A DNA stretch of 64,000 bases, from assembly GCA_963680875.1 (NCBI GenBank), contig OY804578.1, positions 101,213,689 through 101,277,688 of the forward strand, read 5' to 3'. Of the stretch, positions 35,197 to 46,492 are shown one piece after another. The notes under the pieces are model-generated. The model did no database searches. It saw only the letters and a program-made list of their open reading frames with translations, and had not been told where the DNA came from. This stretch comes from Bathymodiolus brooksi (lineage: Eukaryota; Mollusca; Bivalvia; Mytilida; Modiolidae). How positions within the stretch are numbered: position 1 is the stretch's first letter; every line of letters starts with the position of its first letter. The position numbers and the translations under genes were made by a program.

Positions 35197-35403
35197 ATAA
35201 GGGTAATAACAAAATTACCGAACTCCGAACAATCTTACAAAGGGAAAGTCAAAACTCATAATTATATAAACAGACAAAATCAGTCAACAACCGGAAAACT
35301 GTGAAAACCGTAATGACCCTGACTTGGTACAGGCATTTCTAAAGAAATGGTGGGTTGAATCAGATTTTAAAGCGCCAAACCTCCCGCTCTCATTACGGTT
35401 CAA
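35197..35403 (+). repeat. Repeat R, inserted in a SINE
   Basis: About 205 bp, from AAGGGTAATAACAAAATTACCG through CAGTCAACAACCGGAAAACT to GCTCTCATTACGGTTCAAA. Nearly identical copies at 42834-43040 and (truncated) 50114-50268. High identity implies recent spread. Class unknown; no ORF is conserved. Confidence 0.85.
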
Positions 35404-35540
35404 ATGAAACTAAGCGTGTTGGTCTAGTATAAAGTGGATATCATTACCATCTCATTGAATGTAACTTGTTCTAGTCATCATATAGCTAACATAATTGCTC
35501 ATTTGGCGTTATACAACAACCACTTACTCACTCGGACGTC
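35404..35540 (+). mobile_element. SINE S2, 3' part
   Basis: CTAAGCGTGTTGGTCTAGTA, CATCTCATTGAATGTAACTT, and ACAACAACCACTTACTCACTC. Confidence 0.85.
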
Positions 35541-36007
35541 CAAGTTAAATATGTTATCGTGGTAAAACTTTTACCTACACCAATGTTGACTGGTATTCAG
35601 GCATATATTGTACATGTATATACTGTTTATCACTCTGCAATATAAATTAATCAAAAATGCCAGAAAACATTGAAATTCACAAGATAAATGCGACGTCAAG
35701 AAACCACAAAGTCATCGTCATACGTAAAATAATAGGTCCACTCATTCTTTGTCATTCGGAAGTCATAAAATGTGATATACTGCCAGTGACTGTATGCAGC
35801 AAATATTTATACAAGCAATGCATGTTGACTGCTAAAATAGCACAGCTGCATGTTAACTACAAACTAAATTTTAGACATTAAAATATGTTTCATAAATTAG
35901 TTTTCATTCAATTTTACAATGAACGACGGTAGTAGACGAAAACAAAGTCAAATTGATATCCGATTTGCATGTCAAAGTTCATTAAATTGATAACACTTTC
36001 AAATCAA

Positions 36008-36375
36008 TAAAAACCGCATTGGTGGTGTAATGGTTAGCGTGCTGACTTCGAGTGCGGTAGATCGTGGCCCGATCGGGTCAAACCAAAGACTATACAATTG
36101 GTATTTGTTGCTTCTCCGCGAAGCAAACATCATTAAAGAGAAAGAGCAAAGACTGGTTGGCTCGGATTCAGGATAATGTGTCCGAGTGTGACGACATGTC
36201 TATCCATGGACTGTTGTTTCAGTGAGCTAGCATTATAAAAATCCAGCTAAGCGTGTTGGTCTAGTACAAAGCAGACCTCGTCATCTTCTCATTGAAGATT
36301 AGTTTGTTCTCGCCATGATATATCTGATATATTGCTGAGTTAAACAACAATTACTCACTCTCTCACTCACTCTTG
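36008..36375 (+). mobile_element. SINE S2, full length
   Basis: Head GGTGGTGTAATGGTTAGCGT (box A). Box B region ATCGTGGCCCGATCGGGTC lacks the normal GGTTCGA, probably by a small deletion. Complete body and a CTCACTC-rich tail. About 365 bp. Confidence 0.88.
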
Positions 36376-36469
36376 TAGTTTTGTATATGTCTAAATTTCA
36401 ATAGGCAAAAAACAAACAAATCTTTGATGTCTTTATAATATTGATAAATATGAACGTTCATACAAATGT

Positions 36470-36635
36470 CGATGGCTAATTTATTGTGTACAACACGTGT
36501 CTGGAATGATCTTCGAGAGGTACCCTCCAAGTCAATAGATTGGAAAGCCAAATAATTGTAAAGACTTTGGAGGGCATGGATACAAAAAGGCGTAAACAGG
36601 ATAACCACAAAAAAATCGGCTACAATAGGATATGC
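36470..36635 (-). repeat. Family H copy, degenerate
   Basis: Minus strand: GCCGATTTTTTTGTGGTTAT, CCTGTTTACGCC, AATTATTTGGCTTTCCAATC, GAGGGTACCTCTCGAAGATC, ATTCCAGACACGTGTTG. Core lost. Confidence 0.65.
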
Positions 36636-36639
36636 CTGA

Positions 36640-37430
36640 TAGAGATGATCCTTGGGTTTAATAAAAATTACATTACTTAAGGGGTTACCATACACTACAG
36701 GGAGATAACTCTTTAAAATCAGTTGAACGTTTTGATCATATGATGTTTGTATGCAGATTTCAAGCATTTAGGTGATCAAAACCACAGAGAGAAAAGCTGC
36801 TATGTGGGTAGTGAGTTTATAGCTCTGAGTCTGTTGGTTGGAATTTGTTAAAATTTTGATATTTATTACAGTGGATATACCCAAAGACACTGCCAAAAGA
36901 ATAAAAAACAAATTAAACGAGCAGATCAAATTTTACCTGAAGTGTATGGTACCACCATAAGAACTGTGATGTAGCTATATTATCTTTGATGTTTATTTAA
37001 TGTTCATATGTTTGTCTCAAGCAACGACTTGGATATCCAACACCGTATGTCGTTTTTTTCTCAGTTGGATTGTTTGAGGTGAGAGGTGTTTGTTCGTTGT
37101 GTTTATGTTGGTGGTATTTTTGACCATCATTGTTTAAAATTTCTTTTCATACCAGAGGTGTATGGATTTGAAGTTATTTGTTTGAACCATATCTGCTCGT
37201 TGTATCCTATCAAATAAATGAACTAAAAATAAACAATATTTGTTTAAAGTTGCCCAGTCTGTCTCACAATATCTATTTTCGATGTCGAATAATTATTCAG
37301 GTAATCAAATGGATAAAGTAAACAATTATGTACAATGAAATGAAAAACCAAATAAAATACTACGCTATATTTATTAAATAGTGTATTATTGCTTTGAAAC
37401 ACACATGTGAACGTCCTCTGAATCTTTATT
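36640..37430. other. Non-coding; one dispersed family W copy
   Basis: About 37010-37150 shares GAGGTGAGAAGTGATTG-like and TTGACCATCACTGTTTAA-like words with 43730-43810, 47030-47165 and 51545-51675. No gene. Confidence 0.5.
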
Positions 37431-37563
37431 TCTCAAACTGACAGTGCATAGCACATATACAGAGATGTTACAAATAAATGAACATATTAAACTATATACA
37501 ATATATACAAATACAGTAAATCCACATATGGAATTAGCCGGGAGGACAGACTATCATATTTTT

Positions 37564-37925
37564 TTATCTAATAAATTTACTTAGTTTTTGCAGGATTGGT
37601 TTCCGTTCACTAGTCATTAAATTTTTGAATTTTATTATATTGGGACGTTCAATTAGATGTTTTGGAAGTAGTGAAGTACGTTTTTCGCTTAAATTAGTAC
37701 ATTCAAATATGTAATGATATTCCTCTCCAATTTGATTCTTTTGACAAAGTTCGCAATAGCGATTTTCCCTCGGAATATTACTCCATCTTCCCTTTTCTAT
37801 GGGCAATTTATGATTTGTAGTTCTAAATTTACATAAAAGAAGGGAATTTTGTTCATCTAAAATATTAAAATATTCTTCAAATTTAAAATCTTTAATGAGT
37901 ATTACTCTTGCAACATTAACAACTT
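37564..37925 (-). pseudogene. LINE (non-LTR retrotransposon) ORF2 C-terminal fragment
   Basis: Open on the minus strand from about 37925 to a stop at 37564. Segments in order: KDFKFEEYFNILDEQNS, LLCKFRTTNHKLPIEKGRW, IPRENRYCELC and IGEEYHYIFEC, ending ILQKLSKFIR. C..LC ... H....EC is the Cys/His knuckle at the C-terminus of ORF2 in many invertebrate non-LTR elements, after the HKLPIE.GRW block. No reverse transcriptase domain remains, so it is a 5'-truncated insertion. Confidence 0.75.
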
Positions 37926-38106
37926 GTTGCTAAAACCTCTATTTAACAATGATGGACAGGAGTTTGCCAGTGGTCATTTTCAGTGAACTGTTAAATGGAA
38001 AACAAACATCTGGTATCATGAGTCATTTTCATCCGTTTGTATGCTTAAATCGTATGCTACAATTAAATTTAAATGAACATTTAATTGTATTTCTTTCAGT
38101 AACTTT

Positions 38107-38121
38107 TAAATCATAAAGAGG
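38107..38121. repeat. 15-bp SINE target-site duplication, left
   Basis: TAAATCATAAAGAGG, repeated exactly at 38389-38403. Confidence 0.92.
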
Positions 38122-38388
38122 GGCCGTCGTGGTCGTGATCGTATGGGGTTGGATTTGCAACTACCCATACAATCAGTGCTTATCACCACTAATGTTGTGA
38201 GTTCGAATCCCGCTCATATCCAGGTGTACTCGATACAGCATTATGTGATAAAATTTATCATTGACTTGCGGCAGGTCGGTGGTTTTCCCCGAGTACTCCG
38301 GTTTCCTCCACCAATAAAACTGACCGCCACGATATAACTGAAATGTTGTTGAGAGTAGCGTTAAACACCATAAACCAAACCAAACCTA
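38122..38388 (+). mobile_element. SINE S1, young copy with exact 15-bp target duplication
   Basis: The reference S1 copy. Head GGCCGTCGTGGTCGTGATCG, box B GTGAGTTCGAATCCCGCTC, core TCCGGTTTCCTCCACCAATA and GTTAAACACCATAAACCAAA tail. Perfect TAAATCATAAAGAGG repeats on both sides prove LINE-mediated insertion and low age. 267 bp. Confidence 0.95.
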
Positions 38389-38501
38389 TAAATCATAAAG
38401 AGGACAAACGATATTTTCGGGTAAACAACAACTTCTAATGAGCAACAGCTTATTATAATTGTAGTTCGTGGATAGTCGCAAGTATAACATTTCTGAACGT
38501 A

Positions 38502-39814
38502 CAGTGCCATGCCATATATATATTTTCCCAAAATGGCTGACGTTCAGTCTGTCAGCATACAATGACATCATAATTGTTCATAATTGACCTAGTAATAGTA
38601 TCAGTAATTGTGCAAACATTTTCCTGGATAATTTTGAGGTGTATTAATTTCACCAGACACTGTAAATAAGGTGAAATGGGCTGAAATTTGGGGGAGCACA
38701 GCGTTTATAAAAATGGTGCGAGACGGGAAGGAGTTGTCTACTGACCTGAAAGAATTTTTGTCTTTAAACCGGAGAACGGTTTCTTACATCATAAAACGTT
38801 ACCGGGAACGAGGCACTGTAGAAAATCTTCCGAGAAGCGGCCGGAAAAAGAAGACGAATGTCAGGACTGATCGTCTGCTACTACGTATGGTTAAAACCAA
38901 CAGGAGACAGACCCTAGGAGACCTTACCTCTAAATTTAATAATAGCACACCATACAAACTTTCACAAAGAACAGTCCAGAGGCGTTTACACAATGCCGGA
39001 TTCAAAAGGAGAAGAATTGCGAAGCCTATTACGATTCGAGGTGTCAACCAAGGTAAGAGGAGAGCGTTTTGCAGATCAAAATATCACTGGAATGTAAGGG
39101 AACATTGGTCAAAAATAATTTTTTCAGATGAAACACAAGTTGTTATTGGAAAAAACAAGAAAATATATGTGTGGCGTCGCTCACATGAAACTTTTATGCC
39201 TCAATGTTTAGGGCAGTATGGTGATCGGGATCGTCAGTCGGCTGTGTCTGTTTTGTTTTGGGGCTGCATTACTTACAAAGGTGTTGGAAAACTTGTATCA
39301 GTAGAAGGAAATATGAATTCCGAGAAGTATATAAATGTGCTGGATGAATGTTTATGGCCAGTTGCTGCTAAGCATTTTCCTACGGACCGTTGGACACTAC
39401 AGGAGGACAACGCGCCATGTCATGTCTCCGTACGGACCACCCAGTGGAAAAGAGACAACCACATTCCCACTCTTCCTTGGCCACCACAGAGCCCTGATCT
39501 CAATAGCATAGAAAATGTTTGGCGGACACTTAAAATTCAACTCAAGAGGAGGGTGAATGATATCAAAACTAAACAAGATTTGAAAGATACTGTTCAGGAT
39601 ATTTGGTATAAACTTCCACTTCACTATGCACAGAGTATATTTCAAAGTATTCCAACCCGATTGAGAGCCGTTATGAGGGAAAGGGACAAATAACTAAATA
39701 CTGAAAGATGAGGTATGTACCTTTTTCATTTACATTGCAATAGTCTGGTCAATTAGTTTTACTGATAAGTAATTGACGTCGCCATTTTGGGAAAATATAT
39801 ATGGCACGGCAGTG
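38502..39814 (+). mobile_element. Complete Tc1 transposon
   Basis: TA-flanked, 1,313 bp. TIRs about 45 bp: CAGTGCCATGCCATATATAT...TTTTCCCAAAATGGC at the left and GCCATTTTGGGAAAATATAT...GGCACGGCAGTG... at the right, with a few differences. An uninterrupted transposase frame fills the interior, so the copy is young and possibly competent except for a shortened N-terminus. Confidence 0.93.
38713..39693 (+). CDS. Tc1-family DD34E transposase
   Basis: 326 residues from the ATG at 38713 (the open frame begins at a GTG at 38671, and the ATG gives the natural GKELS start). N-terminal DNA-binding region: GKELSTDL, then RRTVSYIIKRYRERGTVENL, and the GRKKK hook. HTH2: SQRTVQRRLHNAGFKRR. Catalytic triad: FSDET (Asp), LQEDNAPCH (Asp) and SIENVW (Glu), with 34 residues between the last two, i.e. 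DD34E. Further family blocks are VLFWGCI and PPQSPDLNSIENVW. Acts in the nucleus, cutting at the TIRs and inserting at TA. Oddity: about 15-18 residues usual between GKELS..LR and the recognition helix are missing, so HTH1 is truncated and binding may be impaired. Confidence 0.93.
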   Translation: MVRDGKELSTDLKEFLSLNRRTVSYIIKRYRERGTVENLPRSGRKKKTNVRTDRLLLRMVKTNRRQTLGDLTSKFNNSTPYKLSQRTVQRRLHNAGFKRRRIAKPITIRGVNQGKRRAFCRSKYHWNVREHWSKIIFSDETQVVIGKNKKIYVWRRSHETFMPQCLGQYGDRDRQSAVSVLFWGCITYKGVGKLVSVEGNMNSEKYINVLDECLWPVAAKHFPTDRWTLQEDNAPCHVSVRTTQWKRDNHIPTLPWPPQSPDLNSIENVWRTLKIQLKRRVNDIKTKQDLKDTVQDIWYKLPLHYAQSIFQSIPTRLRAVMRERDK

Positions 39815-41240
39815 TACACCCCACCCTCTTCCTTGTAAAATCAAAACATCACCCCGAATCGTCCATACCAGCGAAATATTTTTCCCAACATATTTATTTA
39901 TTATTCGCTTGGCATATTCTGTACATGTGGTCGTGGATATTTTTTTTCACATATTTTTGTATATCTAATCTGTGGAGGTGAATGCTAAAAATCAAACCGT
40001 AGGATGATCACGTAACGTTAATTTAATTTAGTTCTTTACATATTTAAAGAGCAGGATTGTCGACAGTGGATGACTACTGGTGTTTTCTCATCAAGTCTAC
40101 CTACCCATCGACTAACGGACGGGCGAACCGACCGACCGACTTAACTGTGGGTGAACTGGCAGACAGACCGGTGGGTTAGACAGCAGACAGACAAACAGGT
40201 AAATATATTTGAAAAATCATATATTTCAAACTGCTTAGACGTAACCATTATGCTTTTGAGTTGAGTTTAACATGTAAAAGCAATTAGGTAAAACAGACAC
40301 TTATTAGGAATAATTGCAAGTCGTGATAAAGAGAACATTGTGCCGATTAATAAATATTCGATTTAAAGAATCTTTTCAGCAGTTATTTCTACAATTTAAT
40401 CGTTCAGAAACCGATGTCAATGGATATTAAAATTTGTAAAGATTAAATTTATGTGATATTTCCAAAGCTTGATGATTTTCAGTTGAGTGTACACAAATAA
40501 AAATATTATTTTGCTATGACCTTTTTGGTTTTCTTGCTCGAGAAGGAAAATAAACCTAATCCCAATATAATGTTATGTAAAACGTAATTACTTATTAAAA
40601 TCTAATAAACTACATGTTGTGGTTAAAATAATCGCAGAAAGCTATTAAGTGTGCATGCTTAGATCAAATATTATAAATTTCCGCCAGTTAAGCAGCTGCC
40701 ATATTACCAAAGGTAGTGACGTCACTCCGTCTGTTCCGATTAATTCAAATATCAATCGACAACACAATTCACAATATCAACCAAAAATGCACATTAACGG
40801 AGTTATGAGCTTAGTTCCTTATAATTTCGATCGAGTATATTCTGTAAAGTAAATTAGCAGTCGTCAACATTCAATCGCCAAAACAACAGTGCAACCATCC
40901 CACTGTCCTGTACAACTCTAATCATTTTTCAGAATCTCAAAAAATCTCGAAATTAATGTTTGTCTGCTGCTATTTTAGAATATGTGTTGTTAGCGGATGA
41001 TAGTAAGCATAGGTGCAAGCAAACCGGACCAGACATTGTAATGTAAAATAAGTAAATTGTGCTCTTCAAAATCAAAGAGTTCCACATTATGACGGCACCC
41101 ATAAAACTCAAAATCGTATTTTTTAATCGTCAGTGCAACTATATTAGTGGTTATTTAAAAAGATAGAAACGTATAAGCTATTTTGTTGCATCTAGTGTTT
41201 GGAATAAACACACATTGATTTTCTATCCCCTTTAACATTA
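39815..41240. other. Non-coding; GACN-rich patch
   Basis: 40120-40200 holds degenerate ACCGACCGAC and CAGACAGAC repeats. No gene or dispersed repeat recognised. Confidence 0.5.
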
Positions 41241-41241
41241 G

Positions 41242-41345
41242 TTGCCCCTTCAAACTTTTTATTTTGAGGTACCTTAGATAGGTTATTTCGGAAACGTATC
41301 GTGCGCATTAAATAAAATACAGTTGAATATTCGTTTTATTACTAT
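41242..41345 (+). repeat. Family H copy, 3' half
   Basis: ATTTTGAGGTACCTTAGATA, GGTTATTTCGGAAACGTATC, GTGCGCATTAAATAAAATAC. Confidence 0.65.
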
Positions 41346-41514
41346 CACTGTGTCTATACCTCTGCTGGTGGACTATTCGTCCCCAAGTGTGCCTCCCACA
41401 CAGTATTCACAGTTTCGTCCTTGACATAGTATATATGTATTATCGCAATTTACAATACCTAGATAAAATAATTAGATTAGTAAAACTACGATTCATATCC
41501 CTTAGGCATAGGTA

Positions 41515-41601
41515 TATAACCTGATCCGATTTTACTCTTGTTAGGCAACTTTGTTTCCTTGCTCACAAAGATTTTAAATTAATTGGGTTTCCAATTTGTT
41601 G
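41515..41601 (+). repeat. Family H 5' portion leading into its 40-bp satellite
   Basis: GATTTTACTCTTGTTAGGCA, CTTGCTCACAAAGATTTTAA, AATTGGGTTTCCAATTTGTT, joined to the tandem array without a break. Confidence 0.8.
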
Positions 41602-42401
41602 ACTCTGAGCGTACTTGGTAATGGCTACACCTTACATTTACACTCTGAGCGTACTTGGTGATGGCTACACCTTACATCTACACTCTGAGCGTACTTGGTG
41701 ATGGCTGCTCCTTATATCTACACTCTGAGCGTACTTGGTGATGGCTGCTCCTTAGATCTACATTCTGAGCGTACTTGGTGATGGCTACTCCTTATATCTA
41801 CAATCTGAGCGTACTTGGTGATGGCTACTCCTTATATCTACACTCTGAGTGTATTTGGGGATGGTTGCTCCTTATACCTACACTCTGAACGTACTTGGTG
41901 ATGGCTACTCCTTATATTTACACTCTGAGCGTACTTGGTGATGGCTACTCCTTGTATCTACACTCTGAGCGTACTTGGTGATGGCTACTCCTTATATCTA
42001 CACTCTGAGCATACTTGGTGATGGCTACTCCTTATATCTACATTCTGAGCGTACTTGGTGATGGCTACTCCTTATATCGACACTCTGAGCGTACTTGGTG
42101 ATGGCTGCTCCTTATATCTACACTCTGAGCATACTTGGTGATGGCTACTCCTTATATCTACACTCTGAGCGTACTTGGTGGTGGCTACGCTTTATATCTA
42201 CACTCTGAGCGTACTTGGTGATGGCTACTCCTTATATATACACTCTGAGCGTACTTGGTGATGGCTGCTCCTTATATCTACACTTTGAGCGTACTTGGTG
42301 ATGGCTGCTCCTTATATCTACACTTTGAGCGTACTTGGTGATGGTTACTCCTTATATCTACACTCTGAGCGTACTTGGTGATGGCTACTCCTTATATCTA
42401 C
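41602..42401 (+). repeat. 40-bp satellite, 20 copies, amplified from family H
   Basis: Unit ACTCTGAGCGTACTTGGTGA then TGGCTACTCCTTATATCTAC. It equals the family H stretch GAGCGTACCTGATGAAGGTT-ATTCC joined to its tail GATATCTAC, with the intervening GAAACGCGTC...AAATTT deleted. Family H 5' sequence flanks it at the left and the H tail at the right. Copies differ by scattered substitutions. Confidence 0.93.
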
Positions 42402-42749
42402 ACTTTTTTACTACTGATAGAGGAGATGATCGTACACCAGCAGTATCTTACTTCTTCTCGCAATAATATACAACTCTGCGTTCAATCATTTAACCTTTTT
42501 GAGCAGCTTGAAATAAGATTGATCATTATCGACGAATACGATTCAATTTCATCTTTCAACACAATCATAATTCACCCCTGTCCGATATCCGGACCTTTAT
42601 ATCAATAGGTTGTGTGGTTGGGTTAGTGTTGCTTTAGCTTTTACGGGGGGGATAACTGATTTGTGTTATTGTGGCTCCCCTCACTCATTGAACTTGCAAT
42701 TGGAAAATAATCTGTATTCATTACGAAAAAATATCTCCATGAAAACTTA

Positions 42750-42830
42750 GACATCAAAGTTAGTGCTCACGACGCGTTTCTGCAATAATCTTCATCGGGT
42801 AAAAGATTGTGAAAGTCAAATCATATTATA
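42750..42830 (-). repeat. Family H copy, minus strand, intact 3' core
   Basis: Minus strand: CAATCTTTTACCCGATGAAG, ATTATTGCAGAAACGCGTCG, TGAGCACTAACTTTGATGTC. GAAACGCGTC is exact and CCGATGA has one change. Directly followed on the plus strand by repeat R. Confidence 0.75.
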
Positions 42831-42833
42831 AAT

Positions 42834-43040
42834 AAGGGTAATAACAAAATTACCGAACTCCGAACAATCTTACAAAGGGAAAGTCAAAACTCATAATTAT
42901 ATAAACAGACAAAATCAGTCAACAACCGGAAAACTGTGAAAACCGCAATGACCCTGACTTGGTACAGGCATTTCTAAAGAAATGGTGGGTTGAATCAGAT
43001 TTTAAGGCGCCACACCTCCCGCTCTCATTACGGTTCAAAG
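42834..43040 (+). repeat. Repeat R, full copy
   Basis: Nearly identical to 35197-35403. Confidence 0.85.
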
Positions 43041-43487
43041 GTTCCGGCTGTCACTGTAACAGTATTTAAATACAGGAACAAAATAGGTAAAATAGTTGTC
43101 AAAGCAGTACTATATTCGGTGACGTAAATGTCAAAAATATTTTTACGTCACACTTAGTACTATTGAGTGGGCGTTCTATGTAATTATGATAATTACTGTT
43201 TGAAATGTAGAAATTTAAAAGCAACTCAATATGTCATGATCATATCGAGTTTTCGTATTGTATTTGCACAATACTCGTAAAATACAATACAAATATGTCC
43301 TTCCTTAATATTTAAAATCTAAATTAGTGTGAATGTGATCGCAAAGTACATAATAGCAAGTAATGTTTGAAAGAAAGAACCCTGTTTTTATAGATCACAT
43401 TGTGTGATAATACGAACTATTTAATATCCAAATACTGATGTATTTATATATACATTTCTATGCATTTAATCATTACATTAGCAATTA

Positions 43488-43680
43488 AATGTGTGTAGGA
43501 GGGCCCATGTCTTATTTACGTCATATGTGTTTGTTTGCGCACAGTGGTGTCCAACACATATTGTGTAGTGCTTTTTGTTTTGTTTGTCTTCGTCTTGTCT
43601 GTCCTATATTACCGGTTTCTCTGGATTGTCCATTTTCGATTGCCTCTTCGGTATTCTCTAACCTTTTTTAAGAAGCTGGT
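43488..43680 (+). repeat. Dispersed repeat, family V
   Basis: GTAGGAGGGCCCATGTCTTA, GGTGTCCAACACATATTGTG, GGTTTCTCTGGATTGTCCAT. Second copy at 56770-56950; part of an inverted one near 47195-47290. The 60-codon frame in it is not conserved. Confidence 0.7.
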
Positions 43681-43920
43681 GGTAATTTAACCGGTTTAAC
43701 CCCAGCACATTATTGTACCTGTCGCTAGCCGGTGAGTTCAGTTGAGAAGAGAGGTGATTGTTCGCTTTGTTGATTTTGGACAAATTTATGACTTTTTAAA
43801 CTCTCTTTTCATAACCCATGCTACGCAATATACCAGGTTTCCAAACAGGATATGATATTAGGAACGATAAAACCATTTTCATTCATTTTGAGGTTGCACC
43901 CATGATTTTGCTCATATTTC

Positions 43921-44055
43921 ATTGTCCTCAAAAGATTTTAAAATTATTTGCCTTTCCAATTATTTGACCACTACAAAAAACAAAAGTACCTGATGAAGAT
44001 TAGTCAAGAAAGCACAGTGTACACTATATTAGATTTCTATGTCTTTATTATCTAA
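43921..44055 (+). repeat. Family H copy
   Basis: AAAATTATTTGCCTTTCCAA, AAGTACCTGATGAAGATTAG, TCAAGAAAGCACAGTGTACA, CTATATTAGATTTCTATGTC. CTGATGA intact; GAAAGCACAG replaces GAAACGCGTC. Confidence 0.75.
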
Positions 44056-45061
44056 TAATCCCATTGCTTTTAATCGTTGCGGAAGGCAATTCAGATTATG
44101 TAAATTAGAGTTTGAACATTTATTTGTCACCTATAGTATACCTGCAACATGTTGGGACATGGTTTTTACATACTACTCATAGCGACAGGAGAGTTTGAAA
44201 CTTATTATTTGACTATATATGATCGATTTTGTTAGACAACTAACATACTATGTCATGCATTGTGACAAATGCAAATTAATAATTAAGTTTTTAATTATGA
44301 TCTTATACGATAGGGGATAAATGTACTTGTTTTTATCCGTAAATTGAATGGAATAAAATACCACACAAGATGTTTTTACACTATCGCGTGGTAATTAAAA
44401 TTGAAAAGGACATTATCTAAATACAGTATATTTTAAAGATTTAGCTGAATAATCAAATATTTACCACATTAAAAAATTAATCTTGTAAAAGTGAACAGAC
44501 ATGATTGTTAAAATACATTTAAAAAAAAGTTTACTCTTTATGCTCACCTGACCCAAAGGGAATTTAGCCTTCAATCGGAGTCCATCGTAAATGGAAGCAG
44601 GATAATAAAGCATAATATGCTATGTTATAGGTGTTTAACGCAACTCCCAACAATATTTCTGTAATAACATGGATCTCATAAACTGAAGTATCGGGAGAAA
44701 AACATCGAATTAATCTAACTCACAACTTTAGTGAGTATCTGCATTGGTTGCATTTTGTAGTGTTGTGTCACGTTTATATACATTTATTCTTTCTGTTGAT
44801 CATCATAATTTTAATCAATATGCCATCATAATGTATTAATATTTCATGTAATTATTCTTCTTCCCGTAAAGGTGCCATTAATTGACAATAAAGATATATT
44901 GCAATGTGTTGCATTGCTTGAGCTCGGTAATAAAAAGAAAGATAACTCAGATACGTTGTTAAAGAATTTGAATTAAGATAAGAAAAAAAAAGAAAAAAAA
45001 AAAAATGTTAGACAGCTATGTTATAAAACAAAATTATATCTAAATTAGATTATACGTTCTT
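44056..45061. other. Non-coding AT-rich region
   Basis: No recognised features; small SINE-core-like words near 44630-44670. Confidence 0.5.
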
Positions 45062-45066
45062 ATTAC

Positions 45067-45784
45067 CAGGGGCGGATTTAGAGGGGGGCGTGCGGGGCGT
45101 GCGCCCCCCCCTAAAATTCGCAAAGCATATGTTATACAACGTTAATTAAGCAGTTCAACAAACAACTTTTTCATGAATGGTTAATAACTCGTGACCTGTA
45201 GTAAAATATTCCTACACATTGTAAATACACATTGGGTGTGTTCGTTGATTCATATATGGATTCGCCGACAATTTCCGCTTTTGTTTGTCTATAAACAAGA
45301 ACGGTCGAATCATATGTTTTCAATGAATGAATCAAATGACGAAAAGAAAAGCTCCATCCGGACGGGCAGTATTAACTAGAACCACCCGAAAGGACAAGCA
45401 CCGAAAGTACAGACCAATTAGTGAAATGAGGAATGCGTTAAAACTAAACCAATAGTTCTTTGAAGGGTTAAAATATCGTGATCGATCAGTCATGAGTTGA
45501 ACAATTCGCATCACGGTTGTTCAAAAAAAGTTTTACTTTAGGTTCTTATAATCTGACAAAAATGTACTGTTAACAATTATCCGACAAAATTAAGACTCAA
45601 AATCAAGTTATTTTGGTTTGATAAAAATGGTGTGGTTGGTTCAAAATTGTCGTTCAAATAAATGTCTGCAATTCCTAAAATCCCCAGAGCTTCAGGGGGG
45701 CTCTTTGCCCCCCTGAGCCCCCTCCCCAGACTCCTCGCCTACTCACGCCCCCCCCCCTAACCACAAATCCTGGATCCGCCCCTG
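45067..45784. mobile_element. Non-autonomous element with CAGGGGCGGAT termini
   Basis: 718 bp. Starts CAGGGGCGGATTTAGAGGGG and ends CCTGGATCCGCCCCTG, flanked by ATTAC at 45062-45066 and 45785-45789. Sub-terminal C-rich tracts (GCGCCCCCCCC left, ACGCCCCCCCCC right) lie just inside. No transposase. I could not assign a superfamily from a 5-bp duplication alone. Confidence 0.8.
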
Positions 45785-45944
45785 ATTACTGTCACCTCTG
45801 CTGATGGATTATTAGCTCCGAATGTATCATAAGCCATATGTAAGCTTCGATACTGAGTGGTTTATTGGATATGTATCTATGCTTGAAATTTACAGTTCAT
45901 AATAAAAAAAAAGTAATTGATTGACACTAAAATTAATCACCATC

Positions 45945-46112
45945 CGATTTTGGCTATTATGCTTAGGCCCTTGGATTACTTACTCTCAGATGCTTTTAAA
46001 TTATCAGGTTTTTCCGATCTTTTGAATATTAGGACACCTAGTATAATGAAGGTTATTGCAGAACACGTCGCACAAGCTAAATTAGATGTCGGTGTTTTCA
46101 TTTCTATGCTAA
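45945..46112 (+). repeat. Family H copy, degenerate
   Basis: CGATTTTGGCTATTATGCTT, AGGCCCTTGGATTACTTAC, AAATTATCAGGTTTTTCCGA, ATGAAGGTTATTGCAGAACA, CGTCGCACAAGCTAAATTAG. An apparent 80-codon frame overlying it is incidental. Confidence 0.75.
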
Positions 46113-46398
46113 ATACACAAAAAAAGTATAAAAAAATGCATTGTTTTATTGTTATTTAGCATCAAATGGATAGAAAAATAGCTACGTTAGAAACTTGTTA
46201 TCTCGGACAAATCGTTCCGTTGGAAAACTCGGAATAAATATTTAATCCGTTCGTAATAGGCTTCAGTTTAAATCATCCCGGACAACTCGAATACTCTGAT
46301 ATTTAGAAGTAAAATAGTCGGTTCGACTTCGGCACAAAGATATTCTATTGCATATTCATGAAATTAATTTCAACAATATAACAAACATCCAACAGAAC

Positions 46399-46492
46399 TG
46401 TTTCCTCCACCAATAAAACTGACTGTCACAATATAGCTGAAATATTGTTGAAGGTGGCGTTAAGCACCATAAAACCAAACCAAACCAAACAT
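46399..46492 (+). mobile_element. SINE S1, 3' fragment
   Basis: TGTTTCCTCCACCAATAAAA through GTGGCGTTAAGCACCATAAA and a CCAAACCAAACC tail. Confidence 0.85.

Noticed and set aside
36008..36080. tRNA gene
   Set aside because: Box A/B words are there, but the sequence continues as a ~365-bp SINE with many copies and box B is damaged.
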